Assembly (NCBI RefSeq): GCF_913053745.1
Contig: NZ_CAJXGF010000011.1
Coordinates: forward strand, 1-50,386
Reading direction: 5' to 3'
DNA: 50,386 nucleotides
From: an uncultured Nitratireductor sp.
Lineage (GTDB): Bacteria; Pseudomonadota; Alphaproteobacteria; Rhizobiales; Rhizobiaceae
Shown here: positions 25,193 to 33,996 of the stretch, piece after piece
How positions within the stretch are numbered: the first letter of the stretch is position 1
Layout of the letters: each line of letters opens with the position of its first letter
Notes under the pieces: generated by a model
The model's database searches: none
What the model saw: only the letters and a program-made list of their open reading frames with translations
Told to the model about the DNA's origin: nothing
Translations under genes and position numbers: made by a program

Positions 25193-25720
25193 ATGTACAA
25201 AAAGAATCTCATGGGAGGCTGGCTTGCGGCAGCGGCAATGCTGCTCTTCTCGGTTATGGCTCCTGCCAATGCACAGGACGCCGCTTTGTCGACGCCGCAG
25301 GGCGATGTCATTTTGACAGTTGACGGCAATATAGGCGCGACCAACGGTGAAGGGGTCGCGGATTTCGATCTCGCGATGCTTGAGACGCTTAAATCCGCAA
25401 AGATCCGCACAAGCACGCCTTGGTTCGACGATGTGGTCGAATTTGAGGGCGCGCTGCTTACCGAACTGATGGCGCTAGTCCAGGCAAATGGCGAAGAAGT
25501 GGTCGTAACGGCCCTGAACGATTACCAGGCGCCGGTGCCGATAGCGGATTTCGCCGCGCATGGCACCATTCTCGCCTACAAGCGGGATGGCAATTACATG
25601 CCAGTCAGCGACAAGGGGCCCTTGTTCATCATCTATCCGTACGATTCCGACCCGGAACTGAATACGCAGAAATTTTTCTCGCGTTCTGTATGGCAGGTTC
25701 GACGCTTTACCGTCCGGTAG
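25193..25720 (+). CDS. Exported protein with molybdopterin-oxidoreductase (SUOX-like) fold, no cysteines
   Basis: A 175-residue protein with a signal peptide (about 1-27, ending MAPANAQ). The mature part resembles the small oxidoreductase molybdopterin-binding domain: DFDLAMLETL (about 57-66), STPWFDDVVEFEGALLTELM (about 73-92), ALNDYQAPVPIADF (about 107-120) and KGPLFIIYPYD (about 140-150). The protein contains no cysteine, so the molybdenum-ligating Cys of sulfite-oxidase-type enzymes is missing and redox catalysis is unlikely. ATG was chosen for its GAGG site 8 bases upstream. It lies 20 bases before a GGDEF-EAL membrane protein gene, which suggests a partner or sensor role in cyclic-di-GMP signalling. 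Confidence 0.72.
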   Translation: MYKKNLMGGWLAAAAMLLFSVMAPANAQDAALSTPQGDVILTVDGNIGATNGEGVADFDLAMLETLKSAKIRTSTPWFDDVVEFEGALLTELMALVQANGEEVVVTALNDYQAPVPIADFAAHGTILAYKRDGNYMPVSDKGPLFIIYPYDSDPELNTQKFFSRSVWQVRRFTVR

Positions 25721-25740
25721 GCGTCTGACAGGCTTTGTCC

Positions 25741-28158
25741 ATGTCGGAACCGGGGAACAAAAAGATGAGGCGTCGCACAGCCTCGCGCGTCGTGCAGATG
25801 GTGCTGTCCATTGGCATGATCGCGTTGGCGATCGCGGCGCTTTATATCTCCGTTCTGGTTTTTCAGCGTCAGGAAGCGCTGACGCAGATCTTCCGCTACA
25901 ACATCGCCTACAGCGCCAGCCAGGGCATGAACGAACTTCTGCGTTTTCGCCAGCGGCTCACGGCTATACTGGTTGAGCCGTCGCAAGCGAGCAAACAGGA
26001 CGTGGAGTTGCGGTATCAGATCCTGGTCAGCAGGCTCAGCCTGTTCGAACAGGGTGAGTTTGTGAATTTCGTCTCGGCGATGCCCGAAAACCAGCAGACG
26101 GTGGATGAACTGGCCAATGCCGTGGATCAGATTTCTCGGTTCATCGGCCGGATCGACGATCCCGCAAACGCCCAGCGTGCACTCCAACTGACGGCTCCGC
26201 TGGAGAGCAAGATGGTGGCGCTTGCGTCCAAGGCCAATGAATACGGTGCGACGGCCCAGGCGAAAGACCAAGGCGAACTTCTCCGACTTCACTGGATATT
26301 CTCCGCGCTTGCGCTTTCCCTTGTCGTCACAGGCTTTGTCTTCATCGCCATGCTCAGATGGCAGCACCGGTTGCAGATCAGCGTCCAGCAGCGTCTGAAG
26401 GCGACCAATGAGGACTTGTTGCGGACAAGCGCTGAGCTCAGTGAAAGTGCTGCGGCGGCGCGGCGCGCAAACGAGGAACTGATCACGCAGAATCTGCTGT
26501 TCAATACCGCTTTGAACAACATGTCCCATGGCCTGTGCATGTTCGATGCAGAAGACCGTCTCATCGTCAGCAATCAGAAGATGGAGAGCATTTACGGTCT
26601 CACTCAGGAACAACTGCGGCTGGGAACCTCGCTGAACACGCTGATCGACCACATGGTCGACGCGGGTGCCAGTGCCGAAGACGAGGCCGAGCAACTCGCG
26701 CATCTGCAGTCGCGTCTCATCGAACAGGGCCGATCGGATACGTTGACGCAGGAATTGCGCGACGGGCGCACGATCCTGATTTCGCATCAGCCGATGCGTG
26801 GCGGTGGATGGGTCGCAACCTATGAGGACATCACGGAACGCCACAAGGCCCAGGCCCAGGTTGCCTATATGGCACGCCACGATACGCTCACCGATCTTCC
26901 GAACCGCATGATGATGCGTGAGCAACTCGAGGAAATTCTGGCGGGAAGCACCGAACGAGGTCTCTATACGGCCGTCATGTGCGTCGATCTCGACAATTTC
27001 AAGAGCATCAACGATACCCTCGGACATCCCGTCGGCGACGGTTTGCTGCGTGCCGTTGCCGGGCGCATTCGCAACACGGTGCGGGAAACGGATGCGGTTG
27101 CGCGTCTGGGGGGCGACGAGTTCGTCGTCGTCCAGGGAAACATCGAGAAACCGGAACAGGCAAGCAGCCTTGCCAAACGACTGATAGAGGCACTGGACGA
27201 ACCCTATATTATCGAAGGGCATCAGGTGCTCACGGGTGCGAGCGTGGGCATCGCCGTCGCCAGTCTGGAACCGGAGGCCGACGATCTTCTGATGCAGGCC
27301 GATGTGGCGCTTTATCAGGCCAAGGGGGACGGTCGAGGCATTTTCCGCTTTTACGAACCGGGCATGAACAAGCGCTTGCAAAGGCGCCGCACGCTCGAGG
27401 CCGAGCTCCGCTCAGCCAATCTGGACGAACAGTTTCATGTCGTGTTCCAGCCCATAATCGGGCTGGGTTCGAACCAGGTCACGACGTTCGAGGCTTTGCT
27501 GCGCTGGACGCATCCGGTTCACGGACCGATTCCGCCCGACGAATTCATCCGGATCGCCGAGGAGACGGGCGCGATTGTCCAGCTTGGCGAATGGGTGCTG
27601 CGGCAGGTTTGCCTGGAGATGAAATCGTTGCCCGACGGTATCAACATCGCGGCGAACCTCTCGCCGATGCAGTTCAAGCGGGACGACATCGTTGAAACCG
27701 TCGCGCGGGTTCTCGTCGAAACCGATACACCGGCAAACCGGCTGGAGTTGGAAATCACCGAAACGCTCCTGCTCGAAGACAATCGTAAACTGCACGCAGA
27801 TCTCCGGCGCCTTCGTCAGCTTGGAACGCGCATCTCCCTCGATGATTTCGGCACCGGTTACTCCTCGCTGAGTTATCTGCAGAAGTTCGCCTTCGACAAG
27901 GTCAAGATCGACCGCCTTTTCATCAAGGAGATCACCAAGAGTGCAGACCAGGCGGCGATCGTTCAGACGATCGTCAATCTGGCCTTCACGCTTGGTATGA
28001 CGACGGTGGTGGAAGGCGTTGAGATGGAAGAACAGTTGCGCATTATCCGCGCTATGGGCTGCGACGAGGCGCAGGGCAATCTGTTCAGCAAGCCGATTCT
28101 CGCCAAGGAAATTCCAGCCTTTCTCGATGAACACAAGCGCAGACGTTACGCGGCCTGA
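25741..28158 (+). CDS. Membrane-bound GGDEF-EAL protein (diguanylate cyclase/phosphodiesterase) with PAS domain
   Basis: An 805-residue bifunctional cyclic-di-GMP enzyme candidate. Membrane segment 1 is at about 18-42, followed by a periplasmic helical region (about 43-180), membrane segment 2 (about 184-206), a coiled-coil linker, and a PAS-like domain (about 255-375, ending in VATYEDITERHKAQ). The GGDEF domain has its active motif intact at about 458-462, with an RETD inhibitory site exactly five residues before it. The EAL domain (about 570-800) has EALLRW at about 584, DDFGTGYSS and the EGVE motif. Both catalytic motifs look active. It is cotranscribed with the upstream Mo-fold protein. 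A TTG two codons upstream is a weaker start. Confidence 0.92.
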   Translation: MSEPGNKKMRRRTASRVVQMVLSIGMIALAIAALYISVLVFQRQEALTQIFRYNIAYSASQGMNELLRFRQRLTAILVEPSQASKQDVELRYQILVSRLSLFEQGEFVNFVSAMPENQQTVDELANAVDQISRFIGRIDDPANAQRALQLTAPLESKMVALASKANEYGATAQAKDQGELLRLHWIFSALALSLVVTGFVFIAMLRWQHRLQISVQQRLKATNEDLLRTSAELSESAAAARRANEELITQNLLFNTALNNMSHGLCMFDAEDRLIVSNQKMESIYGLTQEQLRLGTSLNTLIDHMVDAGASAEDEAEQLAHLQSRLIEQGRSDTLTQELRDGRTILISHQPMRGGGWVATYEDITERHKAQAQVAYMARHDTLTDLPNRMMMREQLEEILAGSTERGLYTAVMCVDLDNFKSINDTLGHPVGDGLLRAVAGRIRNTVRETDAVARLGGDEFVVVQGNIEKPEQASSLAKRLIEALDEPYIIEGHQVLTGASVGIAVASLEPEADDLLMQADVALYQAKGDGRGIFRFYEPGMNKRLQRRRTLEAELRSANLDEQFHVVFQPIIGLGSNQVTTFEALLRWTHPVHGPIPPDEFIRIAEETGAIVQLGEWVLRQVCLEMKSLPDGINIAANLSPMQFKRDDIVETVARVLVETDTPANRLELEITETLLLEDNRKLHADLRRLRQLGTRISLDDFGTGYSSLSYLQKFAFDKVKIDRLFIKEITKSADQAAIVQTIVNLAFTLGMTTVVEGVEMEEQLRIIRAMGCDEAQGNLFSKPILAKEIPAFLDEHKRRRYAA

Positions 28159-28195
28159 TCATCGCTCCTGGAGCGAAGATGCCCGACGCGCGGCG

Positions 28196-29821
28196 TCATT
28201 CGCGCCCCGCGCGCTCGCGGAAGATACGACGGATCACTTTGCCGGTGGTGGTCAACGGCATGGATTCGACGAAGGCGATTTCGCGGGGGTATTCGTGCGC
28301 TGAAAGCCGGTTGCGGACCCACAGGCGGATTTCTTCCGCCAGCGCCTCGCTTGGCTCCGTTCCTTCGCGAAGAACGATATAGGCCTTGACGATTTCCGTA
28401 CGTATGGGATCGGGTTTGCCGACCGCAGCCGCGAGTGCGACTTTCGGGTGCCCGGTCAGACAATCCTCGATTTCGGTGGGGCCGATACGATAACCGGCAG
28501 ATGTGATGACATCGTCGTCGCGCCCGACGAAGTGGACATAGCCTTCCTCGTCGCGGACGCCCTGATCGCCCGTGGTCATCCAGTCGCCGATGAACTTCCC
28601 GCGTGTTGCGCTTTCGTCTTCCCAGTATCCTAGGAACATGACCGGATCCGGCCGGAGGACGGCAATATCTCCTGCCTCGCCGTCGCGCACAGGCCGAGCC
28701 TCGCCGTCGATGATTGCGACGCGATGGCCGGGGACGGGAAGGCCGATAGCGCCAGGCTTGCCGATATGCAGTGCATGGCAGGAGGAGAGCACCAGATTGC
28801 ACTCGGTCTGGCCGTAGAACTCGTTGATCTGCAGGCCCAGTTCGGCGCGGGCCCATTCGAAGGTTTCACGACCGAGCGCTTCGCCGCCGGAACCGATGGT
28901 GCGCAGAGAAAGGTCGAAGCGCGCTTGAATGTTCGCCACGCTTCTCAACATGCGCAACGCCGTCGGCGGGATAAAAGCGTTGCGAACCTTCATCTTCTCC
29001 ATAAGGCTCAACGCCATCTCCGGATCGAATTTTTCGAAACGACCGGCGACCACGGGAGTGCCGAGATGGAGCCCGGGCAGGAGAACGTTGAGCAGACCGC
29101 CGGCCCAGGCCCAGTCGGCCGGGGTCCACAAAAGATCGCGCTCCTGGGGCAGGAACTCGTGGTGAAATTGTACGCCCGGCAGATGCCCCAGCAGGACACG
29201 ATGCCCGTGCAGCGCGCCTTTCGGTGGTCCGGTGGTGCCGGAGGTGAAAATCATCATCGCTGGATCGTCGGGACCGGTGTCGGCGGGTGTGAAGGGTCCG
29301 GAATTATCGGCGACGATTTTGTGGAAGTCCCGTGCCCCGCTGTTCTCGCCGTCGATGTTGACGGTGAGTTGCAATGCCGGCAGGCGGTCGCGGATGCGGA
29401 AAACCTTCGCAAACCCGGCATCGTTTGTGATCACCGCGACCGCACCGGAGGTGAAAAGCCGATATTCGAGCGCTTCCGAGCCGAAGAGAAGGGCAAGTGG
29501 TACGGCGATGGCGCCGAGCTTGTATATGGCGGCATGGGCGATCGCGGTTTCGAAGCATTGCGGCAGGAGCAGCGCGATCCGGTCGCGCCGCTCGATGCCG
29601 GCCTTGGCAAGGCCGGCTGCGAGCGCGTCGGACTTTTGGGCAAGCGCGCCATAGGTGAGCGTTGCCAGTGGATCCTCGGCGCGATGTTCGAAAAGCGCGA
29701 TGCGCTCCGGCACGCGAGCGGCCCAATCGTTGGAAATGGCGGTACCGATGTTGAACGCTTGCGGGATGTTCCAGCGGAACCCGTCGTAAAGCTTTCTGTA
29801 GCTTTCGCGCCGTTCAAGCAT
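28196..29821 (-). CDS. AMP-dependent acyl-CoA synthetase
   Basis: A 541-residue adenylate-forming enzyme that activates a carboxylic acid to its CoA ester. The P-loop TSGTTGPPKG is at 193-202. Downstream are NEFYGQTECNLV (about 332-343), the hinge region YRIGPTEIED and the adenylation lysine in TTTGKVIRR close to the C-terminus. It resembles medium-chain/acetyl-type synthetases (ACSM group). The acid used is not clear. Convergent with the GGDEF-EAL gene; a 6-bp hairpin (28162-28176) without T-tract lies between them. tRNA-Leu lies upstream on the same strand. Confidence 0.88.
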   Translation of the reverse strand: MLERRESYRKLYDGFRWNIPQAFNIGTAISNDWAARVPERIALFEHRAEDPLATLTYGALAQKSDALAAGLAKAGIERRDRIALLLPQCFETAIAHAAIYKLGAIAVPLALLFGSEALEYRLFTSGAVAVITNDAGFAKVFRIRDRLPALQLTVNIDGENSGARDFHKIVADNSGPFTPADTGPDDPAMMIFTSGTTGPPKGALHGHRVLLGHLPGVQFHHEFLPQERDLLWTPADWAWAGGLLNVLLPGLHLGTPVVAGRFEKFDPEMALSLMEKMKVRNAFIPPTALRMLRSVANIQARFDLSLRTIGSGGEALGRETFEWARAELGLQINEFYGQTECNLVLSSCHALHIGKPGAIGLPVPGHRVAIIDGEARPVRDGEAGDIAVLRPDPVMFLGYWEDESATRGKFIGDWMTTGDQGVRDEEGYVHFVGRDDDVITSAGYRIGPTEIEDCLTGHPKVALAAAVGKPDPIRTEIVKAYIVLREGTEPSEALAEEIRLWVRNRLSAHEYPREIAFVESMPLTTTGKVIRRIFRERAGRE

Positions 29822-29870
29822 TCTCGCGATGGTTCCTCCCCTGTCCCGCACTGCGATGCTTCGGGGAAAA

Positions 29871-29955
29871 TGGTGCCCCTGGCCGGACTCGAACCAGCAC
29901 TCCTTGCGGAACTCGATTTTGAGTCGAGCGCGTCTACCAATTCCGCCACAGGGGC
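29871..29955 (-). tRNA. tRNA-Leu (anticodon CAA)
   Basis: An 85-base class II tRNA with a long variable arm. The acceptor stem GCCCCTG pairs with CAGGGGC. The anticodon arm CTCGA-CTCAAAA-TCGAG gives anticodon CAA, reading UUG. The T-arm is GGTTCGAGTCC, and the CCA end is encoded. It is read leftward between the acyl-CoA synthetase and YqaA genes. No integrase or duplicated 3' end is seen, so it is not an occupied attachment site here. Confidence 0.97.
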
Positions 29956-30112
29956 CCGCCGCGAACGGCCGGACAGGGTGCGGACTATACGGGGAAGGGG
30001 GCTTGCGTCAACACTTTGCGATGCAAATCGTCACGCCCGCCGTCTCTTTTGTCATGAGCGTTGCACCCGCCCGCTCCAAGGGCTAGACAAAGCACCTCAT
30101 CGAGGGCCCTTC

Positions 30113-30694
30113 ATGCTGCGCAAACTCTACGATTGGACCATGTCGCTCGCTGCCACACGGCATGCGGAGAAGGCTCTGGCTTCTGTATCTTTCATAGAGA
30201 GCTCGGTCTTTCCCATCCCCCCGGATGTGCTGCTGATCCCCATGGTGCTGTCCGAGCGCGCCAAATGGTTGCGCTATGCTTTTATTTGCACGATCAGTTC
30301 CGTTCTGGGTGCGCTCCTGGGCTATGCGATAGGGGCTTTTCTTTACGAGGCGGTCGGTCAGCCGATCCTTGCTTTCTACGGCAAGGAAAACGCGTTCGAA
30401 CAGGTGGCCGGTTGGTACAATGAATGGGGAGGTTGGGGCGTGCTCTTTGCCGCTGTGACGCCGTTCCCATACAAGGTGCTCACAATCTTTTCGGGGGCGA
30501 CCGGGCTCAATCTCATGATTTTTGTCGTCGTCTCGGTGATCGGTCGGGGGCTTCGCTTCTTTCTTGTGTCTTGGCTGCTCTACAAGTTCGGCCCACCGAT
30601 TCGGCTCTTCATAGAGAAGAATCTCGGCCTTCTTTTCACCGTTTTCATGGTTTTGCTGATCGGCGGTTTCGTCGCCATACGCTATGTATTCTAG
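30113..30694 (+). CDS. YqaA/DedA-family (VTT domain) membrane protein
   Basis: A 193-residue integral membrane protein of the VTT/DedA group. The typical re-entrant motif is seen as SFIESSVFPIPPDVLLIPMV (about 26-45), and the second half carries VLFAAVTPFPYKVLTIFSGATG (about 110-131) with the conserved proline-rich hairpin. DedA-type proteins act in lipid translocation and membrane homeostasis. ATG sits 9 bases after the cgaggg stretch. It is followed after 9 bases by dsbB; the pair is likely an operon and is a common neighbourhood in alphaproteobacteria. Confidence 0.88.
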   Translation: MLRKLYDWTMSLAATRHAEKALASVSFIESSVFPIPPDVLLIPMVLSERAKWLRYAFICTISSVLGALLGYAIGAFLYEAVGQPILAFYGKENAFEQVAGWYNEWGGWGVLFAAVTPFPYKVLTIFSGATGLNLMIFVVVSVIGRGLRFFLVSWLLYKFGPPIRLFIEKNLGLLFTVFMVLLIGGFVAIRYVF

Positions 30695-30703
30695 AGGCTC
30701 TGA

Positions 30704-31210
30704 ATGTCCCTTTCCGCTCCCACCGGCGTCACCCAAACCTTAAGCGCCGGATTGCTGACCGTCGGAATGGCGGCAACGGTGGGCACCGCACTCGGATTCG
30801 AGCATATCGGTGGCTATATCCCCTGTCTTCTTTGTCTGGAGCAGCGCACGCCGTATTACATCGGCGCGCCGCTAATGCTGCTTGCGCTTTTGGCTTCCTG
30901 GCTGAAGGCGCCGCCCTTTGTAACGCGTGGACTCCTTCTCGCAGGTGGTGCGCTCATGCTCTACGGCATGGGGCTCGGCATCTACCACTCCGGTGTCGAA
31001 TGGGGCTGGTGGGACGGTCCGGCCGATTGTGGCGCCGGTGCCGCGAATCGGGAATTCGGCGGCAATCTGCTCGATCAGTTGAATGCCGTGGTGCCACCGT
31101 CTTGTAGCGAGGCGGCGGGCCGTTTCCTCGGCTTGTCCTTTGCGGGCTGGAATGTGCTGGCAAGCGCGCTCTGGGCTGCCGTTGCACTGCGTGCCGCCTT
31201 CAAGCGGTAA
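30704..31210 (+). CDS. dsbB: Disulfide bond formation protein B
   Basis: A 168-residue four-helix membrane quinone reductase that reoxidises DsbA. The first essential pair is Cys41/Cys44 (PCLLCLEQR, same numbering as E. coli DsbB); the second pair is Cys109 and Cys134 in the second periplasmic loop. Four hydrophobic segments are visible. It sits 9 bases after the YqaA gene. No dsbA is in this window, but a TlpA thioredoxin lies 6 kb away. Confidence 0.92.
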   Translation: MSLSAPTGVTQTLSAGLLTVGMAATVGTALGFEHIGGYIPCLLCLEQRTPYYIGAPLMLLALLASWLKAPPFVTRGLLLAGGALMLYGMGLGIYHSGVEWGWWDGPADCGAGAANREFGGNLLDQLNAVVPPSCSEAAGRFLGLSFAGWNVLASALWAAVALRAAFKR

Positions 31211-31276
31211 ACGCTTGGGTTCTGTCGCGCACTTGCGTGTTTTCAGGCCCCTTGTCGGCCAAATGCTTCGGCAGGG

Positions 31277-31834
31277 CTACGGCTCCAGTTCGACGTCCCA
31301 ATAGAGATAATCCATCCAGCTCTCGTGAAGATAATTGGGTGGAAAAAGTCGCCCGTTATTATGCAGATCGTGCACGGTGGGGCGGTAAGGCCTCTGCTGA
31401 GGCCACATCTTGGCGCGGGCGGGCATAACGCCCCCCTTCTTTAGATTGCAGGGCGAGCAGGCCGCGACGACGTTCTCCCAGGAGGTTACACCGCCGAGGC
31501 GGCGTGGAATGACATGGTCGAAGGTCAGGTCTTCTCGGGTGCCGCAATACTGGCACTGGAAACGGTCGCGCAGGAAAACGTTGAAGCGTGTAAAGGCCGG
31601 GTAACGCGACGGCTTTACATAGGTTTTGAGGCTGATCACGCTCGGCAGTCTCATCGCGAAGGATGGCGAGGAGACTTGCTGCTCGTACTCGGCGACAATG
31701 TTGACCCGGTCCAGGAAGACTGCCTTGATGGCATCCTGCCACGACCACAGTGACAAAGGATAGTAACTGAGCGGTCTGTAATCCGCATTCAGCACCAGAG
31801 CAGGCATGCTGTCTGGCGAAGTCGCGATCGTCAC
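31277..31834 (-). CDS. HNH endonuclease domain protein
   Basis: A 185-residue protein with a C-terminal zinc-bound HNH domain. CQYC is at 94-97, DHVIPRRLGG at about 107-116, and CSPCN at 126-130; the paired CxxC motifs bind structural zinc, and Asp-His is the catalytic start of the HNH motif. The N-terminal part (ALVLNADYRPLSYYPLSLW, about 12-30) is typical of the widespread chromosomal HNH family of alphaproteobacteria and not of a mobile or restriction nuclease. Its cellular role is unknown. It converges with dsbB. Confidence 0.88.
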   Translation of the reverse strand: MTIATSPDSMPALVLNADYRPLSYYPLSLWSWQDAIKAVFLDRVNIVAEYEQQVSSPSFAMRLPSVISLKTYVKPSRYPAFTRFNVFLRDRFQCQYCGTREDLTFDHVIPRRLGGVTSWENVVAACSPCNLKKGGVMPARAKMWPQQRPYRPTVHDLHNNGRLFPPNYLHESWMDYLYWDVELEP

Positions 31835-31957
31835 GTCCTTGAAGCTCCTTCAACTGACCAAGTCGATCGATGCGGATACTGTAAGCCTGCCGTGACAGGA
31901 ATGTGAAGCGCATATTTTGCTTTATGACGCTTCAAACACCTGGATTCTCGCAGTTTT

Positions 31958-32611
31958 TTACGTTGCTTGGGGCAAAGGAGCCGCTTCTTTGCCCTTCATC
32001 TCGCGATAATAGGCCCAAAACAGGCGTGCGGCGACCGCACGGAATGGTGCCCATGATTCGGCCAGCTTCGCCAGATCGCGTGTATCGGGCCGGTTCGGAA
32101 GCGCCAGAGCGTCGGCCACGGCGGCCTGTAGAGCCACGTCACCGGCCGGAAAAACGTCCGGATGGCCGGCCGATACCAGTAAGTAGACCTGTGCAGTCCA
32201 TGGACCGATGCCCGGAATCGCGATGAGACGGGAAATGGCCTCGTCGGCATCGAGCTCGCAAAGTTTATCGAGGTCCAGTCCTTCCTCGCAAATCGCGTGC
32301 GAAAGCGCGACGATGGTGCGTTGCTTGGCACGCGACAGGCCTGCGGCGACCAGTGGTTCTTCTCCCGCGGAAAGAACGTTCGGGGGCGTGAGCGGGTCGA
32401 TGAGATTGACGAGCCGTCCCTGGATGGCATCGGCGCTGGCGCGGGAGACCTGCTGCGATACGATGATCGAAACCAGACTTGCAAAGCCGGGTGTCGAACG
32501 CCTGAGTGGTACGTCACCCGAGCGCGCTCGCACAGCATGGAGCCGGCGGTCGATGGCCATCAGCGCGTCGAGCGCCTTTAGCATCTGCGCATCGGTGTCG
32601 ATCCGGTCCAT
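31958..32611 (-). CDS. DNA-3-methyladenine glycosylase II (AlkA type)
   Basis: A 217-residue HhH-GPD base-excision glycosylase that removes alkylated purines. The helix-hairpin-helix IPGIGPWTAQV is at about 132-142, and the catalytic Asp158 is in FPAGDVAL. It lacks the N-terminal Ada-like domain and the iron-sulfur cluster, as in the short AlkA type. The start MDRIDTDAQ was chosen over an upstream in-frame start that would add 23 unconserved residues. It is divergent from the glutamyl-Q synthetase gene. Confidence 0.9.
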   Translation of the reverse strand: MDRIDTDAQMLKALDALMAIDRRLHAVRARSGDVPLRRSTPGFASLVSIIVSQQVSRASADAIQGRLVNLIDPLTPPNVLSAGEEPLVAAGLSRAKQRTIVALSHAICEEGLDLDKLCELDADEAISRLIAIPGIGPWTAQVYLLVSAGHPDVFPAGDVALQAAVADALALPNRPDTRDLAKLAESWAPFRAVAARLFWAYYREMKGKEAAPLPQAT

Positions 32612-32699
32612 AGCGGCAATGTGTCCTCTTCTTGCCCAGAGCCAAAGAAACCCGTAGCAATCGTCCGATGCCGACCGCAACCCGATTCAAGCACCTCTC

Positions 32700-33590
32700 A
32701 TGACACATCCGGTTTTCCGGTTTGCCCCGAGCCCGAACGGCCAACTTCATCTCGGCCATGCCTATTCCGCGCTTTTGAACCGCCAGTTGGCGCGGGAGGC
32801 GGAGGGTCGGTTCCTGTTGCGCATGGAAGACATCGACGTCACTCGCTGCACGCGGGAGCTGGAACGTGGCGTTCTGTACGATCTCACCTGGTTGGGTCTG
32901 GACTGGGAAGAGCCGGTTCGACGCCAATCGGATCATTTCGATGATTATCGTGCCGCCCTGGAGCGGCTTATCGACGCCGATCTCGTTTATCCCGGTTTCA
33001 TGAGCCGCGGCGAGGTGCGCGCACGCATCGCCGACCATGAATCGGGGGGCGAATTCTGGCCGCGCGATCCGGATGGCGCACCTGTGTACCCCGGTGATGA
33101 TCGCTATCTGAGTGCTACGGAGCGAGAGACGCGGATGGCCGAAGGTGCGCCCTTTGCCTGGCGGCTCGATATGTCGGCTGCCGTCGCGCATGTAGGGCGC
33201 GCACTCTCCTGGGATGAGACGGGGCAGGGACCGGAGGGGGGAACGGGGCCTGTAGCGGCGGAGCCTGAACGATGGGGCGATGTGGTGATTGCCCGCAGGG
33301 AGATCCCTGCAAGCTATCACCTTTCTGTGGTGGTGGACGATGCGCTGCAGAGCGTGACGCATGTTGTGCGTGGGCGCGATCTCTTCCACGCTACGGCCGT
33401 GCATCGTCTGCTACAGGAGCTTTTGGGCCTGCCGGTACCGTATTATCATCATCACGATCTGGTGTTGGACGACGACGGTCGCAAGCTTTCCAAGAGTCGC
33501 GGCGATACAAGCCTTGCAGCCTTGCGCAACAGTGGCGCGACACCTGGCGATATTGCGCGGATGATCGGGCTTTCTAGCTCAGGCGCCTGA
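32700..33590 (+). CDS. gluQ: Glutamyl-Q tRNA(Asp) synthetase
   Basis: A 296-residue truncated paralogue of glutamyl-tRNA synthetase lacking the anticodon-binding domain. It attaches glutamate to queuosine-34 of tRNA-Asp. FAPSPNGQLHLGH (8-20) holds the HIGH-type motif, LLRMEDIDVTR (about 39-49) the Glu/AMP site, and KLSKS (about 262-266) the KMSKS-type loop. In E. coli GluQ-RS a zinc site uses three cysteines and a tyrosine after the second helix. Here the corresponding stretch reads LVYPGFMSRGEV and the protein has only one cysteine, so no such zinc site exists. The 3' end overlaps the convergent small membrane gene by 17 bases. Confidence 0.9.
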   Translation: MTHPVFRFAPSPNGQLHLGHAYSALLNRQLAREAEGRFLLRMEDIDVTRCTRELERGVLYDLTWLGLDWEEPVRRQSDHFDDYRAALERLIDADLVYPGFMSRGEVRARIADHESGGEFWPRDPDGAPVYPGDDRYLSATERETRMAEGAPFAWRLDMSAAVAHVGRALSWDETGQGPEGGTGPVAAEPERWGDVVIARREIPASYHLSVVVDDALQSVTHVVRGRDLFHATAVHRLLQELLGLPVPYYHHHDLVLDDDGRKLSKSRGDTSLAALRNSGATPGDIARMIGLSSSGA

Positions 33591-33900
33591 AAAGCGCTTT
33601 TGCCATGACGAGAACGAGAAACGCGGCGAAAGCACCACCGAGCCCGGCAGTTGCGCCTTCGATTAGGCTTGTGAACCGAATACCGCGTTGATTAACCAGA
33701 TAGATTGTGCCGAAAAACGCCACGGTTATGATCGTGGCGTTTCCCATGGCGCCAAATCCGTCGTCACGCATCGCGGCATTGAGGCCGAGCGAGAGGATAT
33801 ACGCGATCATCGTGACGGCAACGAGCGCGAAGATCAGCCAACTTGTGTCCAGTTTCATCAGCATTGGCGCATCCCCGGCGGTAGAACGGATCACATTCAT
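33574..33900 (-). CDS. Small membrane protein of unknown function
   Basis: A protein of about 108 residues that I do not recognise by name. It has three or so hydrophobic segments (SWLIFALVAVTMIAYILSL, a middle segment with ATIITVAFFGTIYLV, and GLGGAFAAFLVLVMAKALF) and a basic end. The start is uncertain: the ATG at 33900 follows AGGA by about 4 bases, while ATGs at 33864 and 33858 would give MLMKLDTSW or MKLDTSW. It overlaps the convergent gluQ end by 17 bases and is divergent from an EamA transporter gene. A membrane location is inferred. Confidence 0.6.
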   Translation of the reverse strand: MNVIRSTAGDAPMLMKLDTSWLIFALVAVTMIAYILSLGLNAAMRDDGFGAMGNATIITVAFFGTIYLVNQRGIRFTSLIEGATAGLGGAFAAFLVLVMAKALFRRLS

Positions 33901-33996
33901 TGATCCTACAATGGAAATGTTTCGCTTTCCTTGCCGGGGGTGTGGCTGATAAAGCCGCGGTTGAAACCCGCGCCACCGCATCCAGGGATACATTCG

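Noticed and set aside
25633-27381. 582-codon open frame antisense to the GGDEF-EAL gene
   Set aside because: It is the shadow of a gene with intact GGDEF and EAL motifs; its translation is low-information and rich in His, Arg and Gln.
28162-28176. TCGCTC-CTG-GAGCGA hairpin as a bidirectional terminator
   Set aside because: Six base pairs with a 3-base loop and no T-run on either strand; too weak to call.
29871-29955. tRNA-Leu as an attachment site for an integrated element
   Set aside because: No integrase, phage gene or repeated tRNA 3' end lies on either side; neighbours are ordinary chromosomal genes.
28724-30694. 656-codon frame running into the YqaA gene
   Set aside because: It crosses the tRNA-Leu gene and is antisense to the acyl-CoA synthetase. 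Only the last 193 codons, from ATG 30113, look like a membrane protein.
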